DNA of 64,000 bases, taken from contig CAWKLQ010000001.1 in NCBI GenBank assembly GCA_963850525.1, forward strand, positions 744,001-808,000, written 5' to 3'. Source of the DNA: JAEMQF01 sp963850525. Its GTDB lineage: Bacteria; Pseudomonadota; Gammaproteobacteria; Burkholderiales; Burkholderiaceae_C. This document shows, piece by piece, positions 1-8,608 of the stretch. The notes beneath the pieces were generated by a model. That model did no database searches and was not told the DNA's origin. It was given only the letters and a program-made list of their open reading frames with translations. Each line of letters begins with the position of its first letter. The first letter of the stretch is position 1. The translations under genes were made by a program, and so were the position numbers.

Positions 1-23
1 AGGAGGAGCGTCGGACCCGGCTT

Positions 24-539
24 TCACTGCGGCAGCTTGGCCAGTTCACGCCTCAAGGCGGCAATGTCGCTTTCCTTGCGCGCGATTCCCGCCTTCAGCT
101 CGGTGAGCCGGTCCTGGTACTTCTGGAAATTGCGCTCCTCGCCGCGCCGCTCGGGCTCGCCGTTGTTGAACTCTTTTTGCAGGGCGTCCAGGCGATCCGT
201 CTCGGCGCGCAACTCGGCTTCGAGAATGCGCCGCGCGTCGGAGTCGCGCGAGCGCTGCGCGTTCGGATCGATCTTCGCTTCGGCCCGGCCTTCCGAGCCG
301 CGCACCCCCGACGCGCCTTGCGCCGGCACCGGCTTGCCCTCGCTGCGAGGGCGAACCGACTGGATCACGGTGACGGGCACACCCTCGAGGGTTCGGCAAC
401 CGCGTTCCTGCGCTTCCTTGGCGCTGATCGTGTCGGTGTAAATATTGCCCGGGCAGCGGTAGACGGTATTGCCCTGCGCGTGCACCCACGGAGTGACACA
501 CACCACGGCAAAAATTGCAAGGCACGATCGAAACTTCAT
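24..539 (-). CDS. DUF4124-type exported protein with coiled-coil tail
   Basis: Predicted periplasmic or envelope protein of 171 residues. The start was placed at the ATG whose product begins MKFRSCLAIFAVVCVTPW, a typical signal peptide ending around VHAQ. An upstream in-frame extension lacks sense and runs into the glnA terminator. After the signal comes a short region with paired cysteines (VYRCPG and ERGC), resembling the DUF4124 module found in many betaproteobacterial small exported proteins. The C-terminal third (about residues 100-170) is rich in Arg, Glu, Lys and Leu and should form a coiled coil. It lies downstream of glnA on the same strand but is separated from it by a terminator, so it probably has its own promoter. 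Function unknown; the family call is by pattern only. Confidence 0.75.
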   Translation of the reverse strand: MKFRSCLAIFAVVCVTPWVHAQGNTVYRCPGNIYTDTISAKEAQERGCRTLEGVPVTVIQSVRPRSEGKPVPAQGASGVRGSEGRAEAKIDPNAQRSRDSDARRILEAELRAETDRLDALQKEFNNGEPERRGEERNFQKYQDRLTELKAGIARKESDIAALRRELAKLPQ

Positions 540-631
540 GACATCCGTCCTTTGCCACCGAACGCACTGGATGCCCCAGGCGCCGACCGGCTCGCGCGGA
601 TTGTCTCGCGGAATTCCCGGAAACGAGCAAG

Positions 632-659
632 AAAAAGGGACGCTCCAAGCGTCCCTTTT
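632..659 (-). terminator. Rho-independent terminator of glnA
   Basis: A perfect 8-bp stem (GGGACGCT at 637-644 paired with AGCGTCCC at 648-655) with a 3-nt loop is flanked by A5 on one side and T4 on the other. Read on the minus strand it gives a GC-rich hairpin followed by a U-run, about 30 nt after the glnA stop codon. The symmetry means it could also act on plus-strand transcripts. Confidence 0.85.
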
Positions 660-687
660 CAATCGAGCTGCGCCGCGGGCGCCCAGC

Positions 688-2103
688 CTACAGGCTGTAG
701 TACATGTCGTACTCGACCGGGTGCGTCGTCATCCGGTAGCGCGTCACTTCCTGCATCTTCAACTCGATGTAGGCGTCGATGAAGCCGTCGGTGAAGACGC
801 CACCCTTGGTCAGGAAGGCGCGGCCCTTGTCGAGGTAGTCCAGCGCCTGGTCCAGGCTGTGGCACACCGTGGGAATTTTTGCGTCTTCTTCGGGCGGCAA
901 GTGGTACAGGTCTTTGGTCGCGGCGTCGCCCGGGTGGATCTTGTTTTCCACGCCGTCCAGCCCGGCCATCAGCAACGCTGCAAACGCGAGGTAGGGGTTG
1001 GCCTGAGGATCGGGGAAGCGCGCCTCGATGCGCCGGCCCTTGGGGTTGGCGACGTAGGGAATGCGGATCGACGCCGAGCGGTTGCGCGAGCTGTACGCGA
1101 GTTTGACGGGAGCTTCGAAGCCCGGCACGAGGCGCTTGTACGAATTCGTCCCCGGGTTCGTGATCGCGTTCAATGCACGTGCATGCTTGATGATGCCGCC
1201 GATGTAGTACAGCGCAAACTCCGACAAGCCGGCGTAACCGTCGCCGGCAAACAGGTTCTTGCCGTCTTTCCAGACTGACTGGTGCACGTGCATCCCGGAG
1301 CCGTTGTCACCGACGATGGGCTTGGGCATGAAGGTCGCCGTCTTGCCGTAGGAATGCGCGACGTTCTGGATCACGTATTTCTGCAATTGCAGCCAGTCGG
1401 CACGCTGCACCAGCGTGCTGAACTTGGTGCCGAGTTCCATCTGGCCGGCCGTGCCCACTTCGTGGTGGTGCACCTCGACCGGAATTCCCAGCGATTCGAG
1501 GATCAGGCACATCTCGGAGCGCATGTCCTGGAAGCTGTCGACGGGCGGCGTGGGGAAGTACCCGCCTTTGACGGTCGGCCGATAGCCCGAGTTGCCGTGT
1601 TCGTACTCCTTGCTGCTGCTCCAGGCGGCCTCTTCGGATTCGATCTTGCAGAACGAACCCGACATCTCTACACCCCAGCGCACGCTGTCGAACACGAAGA
1701 ATTCGGGTTCCGGGCCGAAGAACGCGGTATCGCCCAGGCCTGAGGACTTCATGTACGCTTCGGCGCGCTTGGCCAGCGAGCGCGGATCACGCTCGTAGGG
1801 CTTGCCGTCGCCGGGTTCCAGCACGTCGCAGGTAAGGAGCAGCGTCGGCTCCTCGAAGAACGGGTCGATGTTGGCCGTGTTCGGGTCGGGCATCAACAGC
1901 ATGTCGGACGCTTCGATGCCCTTCCAGCCGGCGATCGACGAGCCGTCGAAGGCGTGCCCGGCGCTGAACTTGTCTTCGTCGAACGCTGACACGGGTACGG
2001 ACACGTGCTGTTCCTTGCCGCGGGTGTCGGTGAAGCGGAAGTCGACGAATTTGATTTCGTTTTCCTTCACCATCTTCATCACGTCGGCAACGGTCTTGGC
2101 CAT
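688..2103 (-). CDS. glnA: Glutamine synthetase type I (GlnA)
   Basis: Cytosolic dodecameric ligase that makes glutamine from glutamate, ammonia and ATP. The 471-residue length is normal for the GSI-beta class. Visible family signatures are the N-terminal beta-grasp (FVDFRFTDTRGKEQH), the catalytic KPIVGDNGSGMHVHQS loop, the NRSASIRIP ATP-site segment, and the adenylylation tyrosine in DLYHLPPEE at Tyr400 (equivalent to Tyr397 of the E. coli enzyme). This implies control by GlnE-type adenylylation. The gene stands alone, with a terminator behind it and a candidate sigma-54/NtrC control region in front. It is the nitrogen-assimilation enzyme, unlike the two other GS-family genes at 23.4 and 33.4 kb, which belong to amine catabolism. 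Identity is very secure. Confidence 0.98.
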   Translation of the reverse strand: MAKTVADVMKMVKENEIKFVDFRFTDTRGKEQHVSVPVSAFDEDKFSAGHAFDGSSIAGWKGIEASDMLLMPDPNTANIDPFFEEPTLLLTCDVLEPGDGKPYERDPRSLAKRAEAYMKSSGLGDTAFFGPEPEFFVFDSVRWGVEMSGSFCKIESEEAAWSSSKEYEHGNSGYRPTVKGGYFPTPPVDSFQDMRSEMCLILESLGIPVEVHHHEVGTAGQMELGTKFSTLVQRADWLQLQKYVIQNVAHSYGKTATFMPKPIVGDNGSGMHVHQSVWKDGKNLFAGDGYAGLSEFALYYIGGIIKHARALNAITNPGTNSYKRLVPGFEAPVKLAYSSRNRSASIRIPYVANPKGRRIEARFPDPQANPYLAFAALLMAGLDGVENKIHPGDAATKDLYHLPPEEDAKIPTVCHSLDQALDYLDKGRAFLTKGGVFTDGFIDAYIELKMQEVTRYRMTTHPVEYDMYYSL

Positions 2104-2208
2104 CAGAGATCTCCTCGCGGTCTGTTGTTTGGTGGGTTGCTGGGGTTGCGCTGCGTCTCAGCACCGTTTCTTGCACAGCGTGAGCGCGAAAAATGCGCAC
2201 AGGAATGT

Positions 2209-2224
2209 AGCAGAAACCATGCCT
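2209..2224 (-). promoter_or_regulatory. Candidate sigma-54 promoter of glnA
   Basis: On the minus strand the sequence reads AGGCATGGTTTCTGCT. It has the GG and GC dinucleotides separated by exactly 10 nt, as required for -24/-12 recognition (consensus TGGCAC-N5-TTGC), with mismatches at less critical positions. It lies about 105 nt upstream of the glnA start. Seen by eye only; no transcription start is known. Confidence 0.45.
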
Positions 2225-2252
2225 GCGATTCGGCCTGGGTAAACGCTCCGAA

Positions 2253-2269
2253 TGCACACTTTGAGTGCG
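2253..2269. promoter_or_regulatory. Candidate NtrC binding site upstream of glnA
   Basis: TGCAC-ACTTTGA-GTGCG matches 9 of 10 defined positions of the NtrC consensus TGCAC-N7-GTGCA. It sits about 30 bp upstream of the candidate sigma-54 promoter, on the correct side for an activator. Only a single site was found, so this is a moderate call. Confidence 0.45.
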
Positions 2270-2304
2270 CTTCCGTGCACCCATATGCGCGCGTGCCCCG
2301 GGTC

Positions 2305-3099
2305 CTATCGCACCAATTCAGGGCCCAACCGGACCTGCGCTTCGCGCAAGCCCACGAGCAACTGGGCGTAAGCTGCATCGATGTCAGCGACGTCGCCCTT
2401 CACGCCAAGCTCGATATGGCGCCCCCACTGCGGGTGGTCGATGCTGGGCAGACTGAACACCTTGACGCCCGCAAACTGCGCTTCGATTTGCAACATCAGC
2501 GGCGTCAGCGTCGCTTCCAGGCCGCCGAAGACGATCACCGACTTCTCGAGCACGCCCACCGCGCGGTGCAAGTGCGCCAGGCGCTGGTCGAGCACCCATT
2601 CGATCATCGGCCAGGCCATCACGGGAAAACCGGGGACGAAGTACACGCTGCCCACGGAGAAGCCCGCGATCTTGTTGTACGGATTGGGGATGATCGACGC
2701 GCCATGCGGAAACATGCCCATGTTGAGCCGATGCACGTTGTCGCTGCGGTCCGGCTCATACGCGACGCCCTGCTCTTTGGCCATGTCGCGCATGCGCTCC
2801 AGGATCAGGTCGCGCGCCTGCAGGTGCAGTTCGAGCGGGCGCTGCAAGGCCTGAGCTGCGCACTGGCGCGTGTGGTCGTCGGGCGTGGCGCCGATGCCGC
2901 CGCACGAGAAGACGACGTCGCCGCAGCCAAAGGCGTGCACCAGGTCGGCGGTGATGCGCTGCGGATCGTCGCCGACGTAACGCGCCCAACTCAAGGCCAG
3001 CCCGCGCGCGGCGAGCAACTCGATCACCTTGGGCAGGTGCTTGTCGGCGCGTTTGCCCGACAGGATTTCATCGCCGACGATGATGAGGCCGAAATTCAT
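2305..3099 (-). CDS. MoaB/Mog (CinA N-terminal-like) molybdopterin-binding domain protein
   Basis: A 264-residue protein of the competence/damage-inducible CinA-like family, carrying only the MoCF/MoaB domain and lacking the C-terminal nicotinamide-nucleotide amidase part. The N-terminal IVGDEILSGKRADKH, the CGGIGATPDDHT loop and the VPGFPVMAWPM segment are the hallmarks of that fold. Its start ATG overlaps the stop of the upstream EI24 gene (ATGA), showing translational coupling. The preceding AIM24-family gene is 24 bp further up, so the three form an operon. Likely cytosolic. The exact substrate (a pterin or a dinucleotide such as ADP-ribose) cannot be told. Confidence 0.85.
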   Translation of the reverse strand: MNFGLIIVGDEILSGKRADKHLPKVIELLAARGLALSWARYVGDDPQRITADLVHAFGCGDVVFSCGGIGATPDDHTRQCAAQALQRPLELHLQARDLILERMRDMAKEQGVAYEPDRSDNVHRLNMGMFPHGASIIPNPYNKIAGFSVGSVYFVPGFPVMAWPMIEWVLDQRLAHLHRAVGVLEKSVIVFGGLEATLTPLMLQIEAQFAGVKVFSLPSIDHPQWGRHIELGVKGDVADIDAAYAQLLVGLREAQVRLGPELVR

Positions 3100-3968
3100 G
3101 GTGCGGGCAGGCTCGGTGTGGGTGCACTCGGTGGCAGCGCCAGCGCGGGTGCGGCAGCGGCAGCCGATTTTTCGACGGCCAAGCGCAAACCGTGCAATGC
3201 CGCGAGCAGGTAGTGCGTGAACCAGAGCGTCGAAAATGCGAACACGAGGGTGTAGAGCCAGACGGCGACGACCACCAGCACGGGTGCAAAAATCAACATC
3301 GCAGCGCTCACTGCCCACAACAACGACGGCGCAGCACCGAGGTAACCGGTGACGACGCCCATCGCGATCAGCGGCCAGCGGTGCTCGCGCATCAGGGTTC
3401 TGCGCTCGTCGGCGCTGGCGTGCTCGGCGAGTGCGTCGAAACTCATCACGCGGTAGGTCAACCAACCCCAGATCAGCGGCGGCAACACCAGGATCAGCGG
3501 CGGAACAAGCCAGAACGGCACACTCACGACGAGCGCGAGCAGCGCGACCAGCGTGCAGCCGAGCGACCAGCTTGCGCTCGTCAGAAAACTCGCGCCGTGG
3601 CGCCGCTCGAGGCTGGCGAAACGGCGTTGGCCGATCAGGGTGACCACCGCGGGCGTCATCAACAGCGCGACGAGCAGCAGCGAGATCACCACGATCACCG
3701 GAATCGCCAGTGCCACGACGATCAGCGGCGCAAGCACGGTGCGAAACCCTTGCGCGCCGATGCCGTCGAGCCAACGCAGCAAGGCTTCGAGCAGCGACCA
3801 ACTCTCAAGCGTGGCCCGCACGCCGGCCAGCGTGTCTTCCCAGAAATAGTAGCCGAGCAACGCGGCCAGACCCCCCGCAAAGAGCAAGGGCAGAAACGAC
3901 AGCAGGATGACGCGCGGATGCAGGCAATACGCTGCGGCGCGCCAGAACGAATCGATGAGTTGGTTCAC
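3096..3968 (-). CDS. EI24/CysZ-like integral membrane protein
   Basis: A 290-residue inner-membrane protein with several long hydrophobic stretches (about residues 20-42, 78-108, 130-165 and 200-245). The layout and the N-terminal motif (FWRAAAYCLHPRVILLSFLPLL) match the EI24 domain family, which also contains the sulfate permease CysZ. Betaproteobacterial members of this size are mostly uncharacterised. The C-terminal 30 residues are an Ala/Pro-rich tail. It is coupled by a 4-bp overlap to the downstream MoaB-domain gene and follows the AIM24-family gene at short distance. The transport role is inferred from the family only. Confidence 0.75.
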   Translation of the reverse strand: MNQLIDSFWRAAAYCLHPRVILLSFLPLLFAGGLAALLGYYFWEDTLAGVRATLESWSLLEALLRWLDGIGAQGFRTVLAPLIVVALAIPVIVVISLLLVALLMTPAVVTLIGQRRFASLERRHGASFLTSASWSLGCTLVALLALVVSVPFWLVPPLILVLPPLIWGWLTYRVMSFDALAEHASADERRTLMREHRWPLIAMGVVTGYLGAAPSLLWAVSAAMLIFAPVLVVVAVWLYTLVFAFSTLWFTHYLLAALHGLRLAVEKSAAAAAPALALPPSAPTPSLPAP

Positions 3969-3992
3969 GCGTGCACCTCGACGTCCCAGGAA

Positions 3993-4810
3993 TCAGGCAT
4001 CGTCGTCGTCGCCACCGAGCACGCCGCCGAGCAATCCGCCCGCAGCGAAGCCGCCCAGCAGCGAGCCCTCTTCGCGCGAACCGCCGCGCTGCGGCGCCGC
4101 GGCAAAAATCCGCGACGCCAAGCGCGAAAACGGCAGGCTTTGCAGCCACACGGTGCCCGGGCCGTGACCTTGGCAAAGAACAGGCCTTCGCCACCGAACA
4201 ACGCGGTCTTGATCTTTCCGACGTACTGAATCTCGAAGCCGACCGAAGGCGTCAGCGCGACCAGGCAACCCGTGTCCACCATCAGGGTCTGGCCCGCGTG
4301 CAATTCACGCTGCAGGATCGCGCCTCCGGCATGGATGAACGCCAGACCGTTGCCGTCCAGGCGCTGCATGATGAAACCCTCGCCGCCGAAGAACCCGACC
4401 GACATCTTTTGCTGGAAATGAATTCCGAGCGAGACGCCGCGGGCCGCGCAGAGAAACGCGTCCTTCTGGCAAATCAGCGTTCCGCCCAACTCACGCAAGT
4501 TCATCGCCAGAATCTTCCCGGGATAAGGCGCGGCAAAGGCGACGCGCGACTTGCCCTGGCCCTGGTTCGTGTAGACCGTCGTGAACAAGGATTCGCCGGT
4601 GATGAGGCGCTTGCCGGCGCCGAGCAGCTTGCCCAGCAGCCCGCCCTGCGACGCCGCGCCGTCACCGAAGACCGTGTCCATGCCGATGCCGGCGTCCATG
4701 AACATCATGCTCCCGGCCTCGCCCACCGCCGCCTCGCCCGGGTCAAGTTCGATCTCGACAAATTGCATCTCCTCGCCGCGGATCTGATAGTCCACCACGT
4801 CCATTGCCAT
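3993..4810 (-). pseudogene. AIM24/TIGR00266 family protein, frameshifted near the C-terminus
   Basis: The first about 215 codons encode a canonical AIM24-family protein (start MAMDVVDYQIRGEE; repeated GG and G-F/L-F motifs such as VGFFGGEGF and ALFGGEGLFF). Immediately after GLFFAKVT the frame is lost and the reading becomes basic nonsense. In the adjacent frame the family tail GPGTVWLQSLPFSRLASRI resumes and runs to a Gly/Asp-rich end (GGVLGGDDDDA) with a stop at 3993. Restoring one G in the minus-strand run near 4160 (acggcccggg to acgggcccggg) repairs it. This is either a sequencing/assembly indel or a recent mutation. The start is supported by a GGGGGA purine tract. It heads the EI24/MoaB-domain operon. 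Family function is poorly known. Confidence 0.8.
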
Positions 4811-4919
4811 CTCGCATCCCCCAGAACATTGCGCAATCGAGCAATCGTAGCGGCCTGCGAGAAATCGTTCCGCGCCGGCGGGCCCGGACAGGGGCGCCTG
4901 CCCTGCCAAGCGCGTCACA

Positions 4920-6146
4920 ATGCGGGCCTTCTGCCCGGCAATGACACTGCACTCACCTACCCTTTTGCTCGTCTGCAGCATCGCGCTGCTGCTTGCCGCA
5001 GCGACGCTGACGTGGTTCGGCGCGCGCCAAATTTGCTATCGCGGCCACTGGTATTGGGTCACCGCACAGTGGCTGCTCGGCGCCGGCCTGGCGCTCCAGG
5101 TGGACTCATCCGGCAGCGACCTGACGCTGGCGGCCGCCCAGCTGCTGGTTCTGCAGTGGCCCATTTGCGTGTTGGCGGGCCTGCGCCGGTTCTACTCGCG
5201 CCACGGTCTGGGAGTGCACGGCGGCGTCGACGTCGCCGTGCTGGGCCTGGCCTGGCTCAGCGCGGCGGCGGTGCTGCAAATGCGCGCACCTGCGTCGCTG
5301 CAATGGCTCGCCTGGTGCATCGGGCCGATGCTGCTTCAGGCGTATACGGCGGTCCTCGTCGTGCGACTCGCCGAGTTCAAGAGCAGCCCGGCGTTGCAAT
5401 TCCTTGCCTTCGCGCTGGGCGCCGCTGCGCTCGCGAACGCCTACCGTTCAGGGGCCGTCGGCGACGCGCCCACGCTGTTGAGCCAGATGCTGGTCGCGGG
5501 CAGCGTGATCATGGTCGTTCCGGCGATCGTCATGGTCCCCGTCGCCCTGGTGCTGAATTTCCAGCGCACCGAGCACACCTGGCGCGCCGAGCAACGCAAG
5601 TTGCGCTACATGGCCGACATGGACGTGCTGACGCGCGTTCCCAACCGGCGCCATTTCCAGGAGCTGGCCACCCAGGCGCTGGCCGCGACCCGGGCCGATG
5701 ACGCGTCGATGATTGCCTTCGACATCGACCACTTCAAGCGCATCAACGAGATGTTCGGCCACGCCGCAGGCGACGACGCGCTGCGCCAGGTGTCGCAATG
5801 CCTGCGGGAGACGCTGCGCGAGCTGGACGTGGCGGGTCGCGTGGGCAGCCATGAATTCGTCATCCTGCTTCCCGACACCTTGCCCAAAGGCGCGATGGCG
5901 GTGGCCTCGCGCATGGCGGCGCAACTCGCGGCGCGCGACGTGGCGCCGCGCATGGCCACGCTCAGCCTGAGTTTCGGCGTCGTCAGGCTCTATGAGGGCG
6001 AGGCCGTCGCCGACGCGTTGCGCCGCGCCGAACAGGCGCTCTTCGAAGCCAGGCGCCAGGGGCGCAGCCGCATCGTTGTCGCCACGGGCTCGCGCGACAA
6101 CCCGGTGTTCACGAACAGCCGCACGCTCGGTCTGCTCGGCGCCTGA
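4920..6146 (+). CDS. Membrane-anchored GGDEF-domain protein with degenerate GSHEF signature
   Basis: A 408-residue protein (401 if started at the second ATG, 4941). About six hydrophobic segments occupy residues 14-215. A linker (RTEHTWRAEQRKLRYMADMD) leads to a GGDEF domain from about 231 to 395, with good upstream motifs (DVLTRVPNRRHF; FDIDHFKRINEMFGHAAGD). The active-site signature itself reads GSHEF (residues 309-313) in place of GG(D/E)EF: the metal-binding acidic third residue is His. Loss or strong reduction of diguanylate cyclase activity is therefore likely, and it may act as a sensor or c-di-GMP effector. It is divergent from the AIM24 gene and convergent with comEC, whose open frame runs antisense through its 3' half. 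Confidence 0.88.
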   Translation: MRAFCPAMTLHSPTLLLVCSIALLLAAATLTWFGARQICYRGHWYWVTAQWLLGAGLALQVDSSGSDLTLAAAQLLVLQWPICVLAGLRRFYSRHGLGVHGGVDVAVLGLAWLSAAAVLQMRAPASLQWLAWCIGPMLLQAYTAVLVVRLAEFKSSPALQFLAFALGAAALANAYRSGAVGDAPTLLSQMLVAGSVIMVVPAIVMVPVALVLNFQRTEHTWRAEQRKLRYMADMDVLTRVPNRRHFQELATQALAATRADDASMIAFDIDHFKRINEMFGHAAGDDALRQVSQCLRETLRELDVAGRVGSHEFVILLPDTLPKGAMAVASRMAAQLAARDVAPRMATLSLSFGVVRLYEGEAVADALRRAEQALFEARRQGRSRIVVATGSRDNPVFTNSRTLGLLGA

Positions 6147-8576
6147 CCAGCGCCAATAGCGCCGCGTCGTCTCGCGCGCGCAGTTTCCCGGCGCCTCGGC
6201 GACGCCGGACCAGACCCAAGCGCCGCATGACGCGCTCTGAATCGGCGCGATGCGGCGCTCGAGGTAGCGCGCCAAGACCTCGGGCGCGGGATGGCCGAAG
6301 CGATTCCGATACCCCGCCTGAAAGACCGCCCAACGTGGGCCCACCGCATCCAGAAACGGCGCACTCGACGAGCTCTTGCTGCCGTGATGCGGCACGACCA
6401 GCACGTCGCTGCGCAAGGCCGCGCCATGCGCGGCAACGAGCGCCGCTTCCTGCTCGCGTTCAATGTCCCCGGTGAGCAACACACTGCCTTGCGCCGAGGC
6501 GATGCGCAGCACACACGACAGCGCGTTGGGTTTGCTGCGCTGCTCGAAGTCCGCGGCTTGCGGCCCCAGCACGTCGAACCGAACGCCGTCCCAGAGCCAC
6601 GACTGGCCGGCTTCGCAACGCCTGCGCGCGGAGATCGCACCCAGGAGCGGATGCGACTCCTCGAGCGAACTGATCAGTTCGCGCACCGGCAGCGCCCCGA
6701 GCACGGCGCGCGCGCCACCGACGTGGTCAATGTCGCGGTGGCTGAGCACGAGCGCGTCGATGCGCGTTTCACCGCGACCACGCAGCAGGGGCAACAAGAC
6801 CCTCTGGCCGGCGTCGCTGTCGCGTGAGTATTGAGGTCCGGCGTCGTAGAGCAACAGGTGCCCGCGGGTACGCACGAGCACCGCCGTGCCTTGCCCGACA
6901 TCCAGCGCAATCAATTCGAAGCGACCCGCATCGACCGGCAAGGGCTGCGGCAGCAGCAGCGGCAAGGTGAGCGGCACGGCGAGCAGCCGGGCGCGCCACG
7001 GCAGCGGCATGACGAGCAACACCGCACCCAGCAATGCGCTGAGCTGGGCCCAGGCGGGAGCGGCTGGCACGTTCCAGACCGCGCCGGGAAGCGCCGCCAA
7101 GCCAGCCAAGGCCATGACCAAGCCCGCAGTCAGCCACGCCGCGAGCGCCCACAGCGGCGCGGCAAGCACACCGAGCAAGGCGAGCGGCGTGATGAGCAGC
7201 GTGACGAGCGGAATCGCAAACAGGTTCGCGAGCAGCCCGACCAGCGAGACTTGCTGGAAGAACACCAGACTGAGCGGCGTCAGGCCCAACGTGGCGATCA
7301 CTTGCGTGCGGATCCCGCCGCGCAGCACGTCGGCAAGCCGTTCTCTCAAACGCTTGTCGCGCTTGGACGACGCCTGCGCCGCCGATAGCGCCGGCCGCGA
7401 CGCCATCAGCAACCCGACGGCGCCGAACGAGAGCCAGAACCCAGGCTGCAACAAGGCCCACGGGTCGATCAACGCGACGAGTCCCGCGGCGAAAAGCAGC
7501 ACCAACGGCCAAGACCACGCCAGCCCCAGCGACTGCAAGACGCAGACTGCGGCAAGCATCCAGACCGTGCGCTGCGCCGGCACGCCCCACCCCGACAACA
7601 GCGCGTAGCCGATGGCAGCGGCCAGGCCGCCCCAACGCACCGCTTGCGGCAAGGGCCAGCGCAGCAGCGCTCGCGGCGAGCGGCTCCACAACCCAGCGAC
7701 AAGAATCCCGGACGCCCAGGCGAACATCGTGACGTGCAAGCCGCTGATCGACATCAGGTGCGCGACGCCGGTGTTGCGAAACAGATCCCAGTCTTCCCGG
7801 TCGATCGCCGCCTGGTCGCCGATCGCCAGCGCCGCGAGCACGCCGGCGATGCGGCGCTCGGGCACGTGGGTTTCGATGGCGTCACGCACCGCGTGGCGCA
7901 GGCGCTCGATCGGGAACCCCGCCGCCGGATCCAGCAATAGCGCGGGTGCGTCGCGCACGTAGCCGGTGGCGCCCACACCCAACTCGAACAGGTAGAGCTC
8001 GTAGTCGAAACCGTGCGGATTGACGTTGCCGTGCGGCCGGCGCAAGCGCACCGTGAAGCGCCAGCGCTCGCCGGCGCGCAGTTCCTGGCGCGGCTGGGCA
8101 CTCGCTGCGTCTTCGTGAGCGCCGCGGTACCAGCCGAGCGCGAGCAGCTCAGGCAGAGTCACGGGCTGACCCTGCAGAAGCGCTGAGTCGACACGCAAAC
8201 GGAACCTCGTTCCGGAAGCGCCATGTTGCGGCAGGCTGGCGACGACGCCTTGCACGACGATGTCGTGGCCTTCGAGCGGCGTTGCCATGGTCTGCGCCAC
8301 ACGCAAAACCGCTCGCCCGCCGGTGGCGCCGAAGCCGAGCAAAGCCACACTGAGCAAGCCGATCAGCGCGACACTGCGGGTGCGGATTCGCAAGAGCGCC
8401 AAGCCCACGCCGAGGCCGCCACTGGCGATCGCGCAGGCGTACACCGCCGCGTCTTGCAACACGCGCTCCTGCAACTGCAACGCGACGCCGCAAAGCCATG
8501 CCAAGGCCAGGCCGGCGAGCCACCATCCCTTGTACATCGCCGTCATTCGGCCAGTGTAGGATCGGCGCCGGCCCAC
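5448..8576 (-). CDS. comEC: DNA internalization-related competence protein ComEC/Rec2
   Basis: Inner-membrane channel for uptake of single-stranded DNA during natural transformation. Order of parts: N-terminal DUF4131 region with two to three membrane segments, the ComEC competence domain with many membrane helices (the ISGLHVTMFAW motif is diagnostic), then a C-terminal metallo-beta-lactamase domain (ALDVGQGTAVLV; LSHRDIDHVGG; VLLTGDIE; VVPHHGSKSSSS). Family proteins end soon after the final ARRYW-like motif, here TTRRYWRW near 6150. This frame instead stays open for about 233 more codons of His/Arg/Ala-rich sequence that is antisense to the GGDEF gene. That tail is probably not native. Likely starts are the ATGs at 8546 or 8537, not 8576. 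Other com genes are not in the window. Confidence 0.92.
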   Translation of the reverse strand: MGRRRSYTGRMTAMYKGWWLAGLALAWLCGVALQLQERVLQDAAVYACAIASGGLGVGLALLRIRTRSVALIGLLSVALLGFGATGGRAVLRVAQTMATPLEGHDIVVQGVVASLPQHGASGTRFRLRVDSALLQGQPVTLPELLALGWYRGAHEDAASAQPRQELRAGERWRFTVRLRRPHGNVNPHGFDYELYLFELGVGATGYVRDAPALLLDPAAGFPIERLRHAVRDAIETHVPERRIAGVLAALAIGDQAAIDREDWDLFRNTGVAHLMSISGLHVTMFAWASGILVAGLWSRSPRALLRWPLPQAVRWGGLAAAIGYALLSGWGVPAQRTVWMLAAVCVLQSLGLAWSWPLVLLFAAGLVALIDPWALLQPGFWLSFGAVGLLMASRPALSAAQASSKRDKRLRERLADVLRGGIRTQVIATLGLTPLSLVFFQQVSLVGLLANLFAIPLVTLLITPLALLGVLAAPLWALAAWLTAGLVMALAGLAALPGAVWNVPAAPAWAQLSALLGAVLLVMPLPWRARLLAVPLTLPLLLPQPLPVDAGRFELIALDVGQGTAVLVRTRGHLLLYDAGPQYSRDSDAGQRVLLPLLRGRGETRIDALVLSHRDIDHVGGARAVLGALPVRELISSLEESHPLLGAISARRRCEAGQSWLWDGVRFDVLGPQAADFEQRSKPNALSCVLRIASAQGSVLLTGDIEREQEAALVAAHGAALRSDVLVVPHHGSKSSSSAPFLDAVGPRWAVFQAGYRNRFGHPAPEVLARYLERRIAPIQSASCGAWVWSGVAEAPGNCARETTRRYWRWSGAEQTERAAVREHRVVARARGDNDAAAPLAPGFEERLFGAAQRVGDGLALIEPDDAETQAERGHARRHVARRELRRHARGHRHRAFGQGVGKQDDEFMAAHATRHVQLAQRLPQALRHLAQRVVACGVAEHLVDALEVVDVEGNHRRVIGPGRGQRLGGQLLEMAPVGNARQHVHVGHVAQLALLGAPGVLGALEIQHQGDGDHDDRRNDHDHAARDQHLAQQRGRVADGP

Positions 8577-8608
8577 CCCGAGCCCCCTACCGTCGACCGG
8601 AGATCCGC

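Noticed and set aside
2005..3213. 402-codon open frame on the plus strand across glnA and the MoaB-domain gene
   Set aside because: Antisense to two clear genes, His/Arg/Ala-rich composition, no recognisable motif.
4155..4170. Programmed frameshifting in the AIM24-family gene
   Set aside because: No slippery heptamer or stimulatory structure noticed, and a single base restores a normal family tail, so mutation or error is simpler.
3971..5701. 576-codon plus-strand frame overlapping the AIM24 and GGDEF genes
   Set aside because: Composition is antisense-like over the AIM24 gene and out of frame with the clear GGDEF protein.
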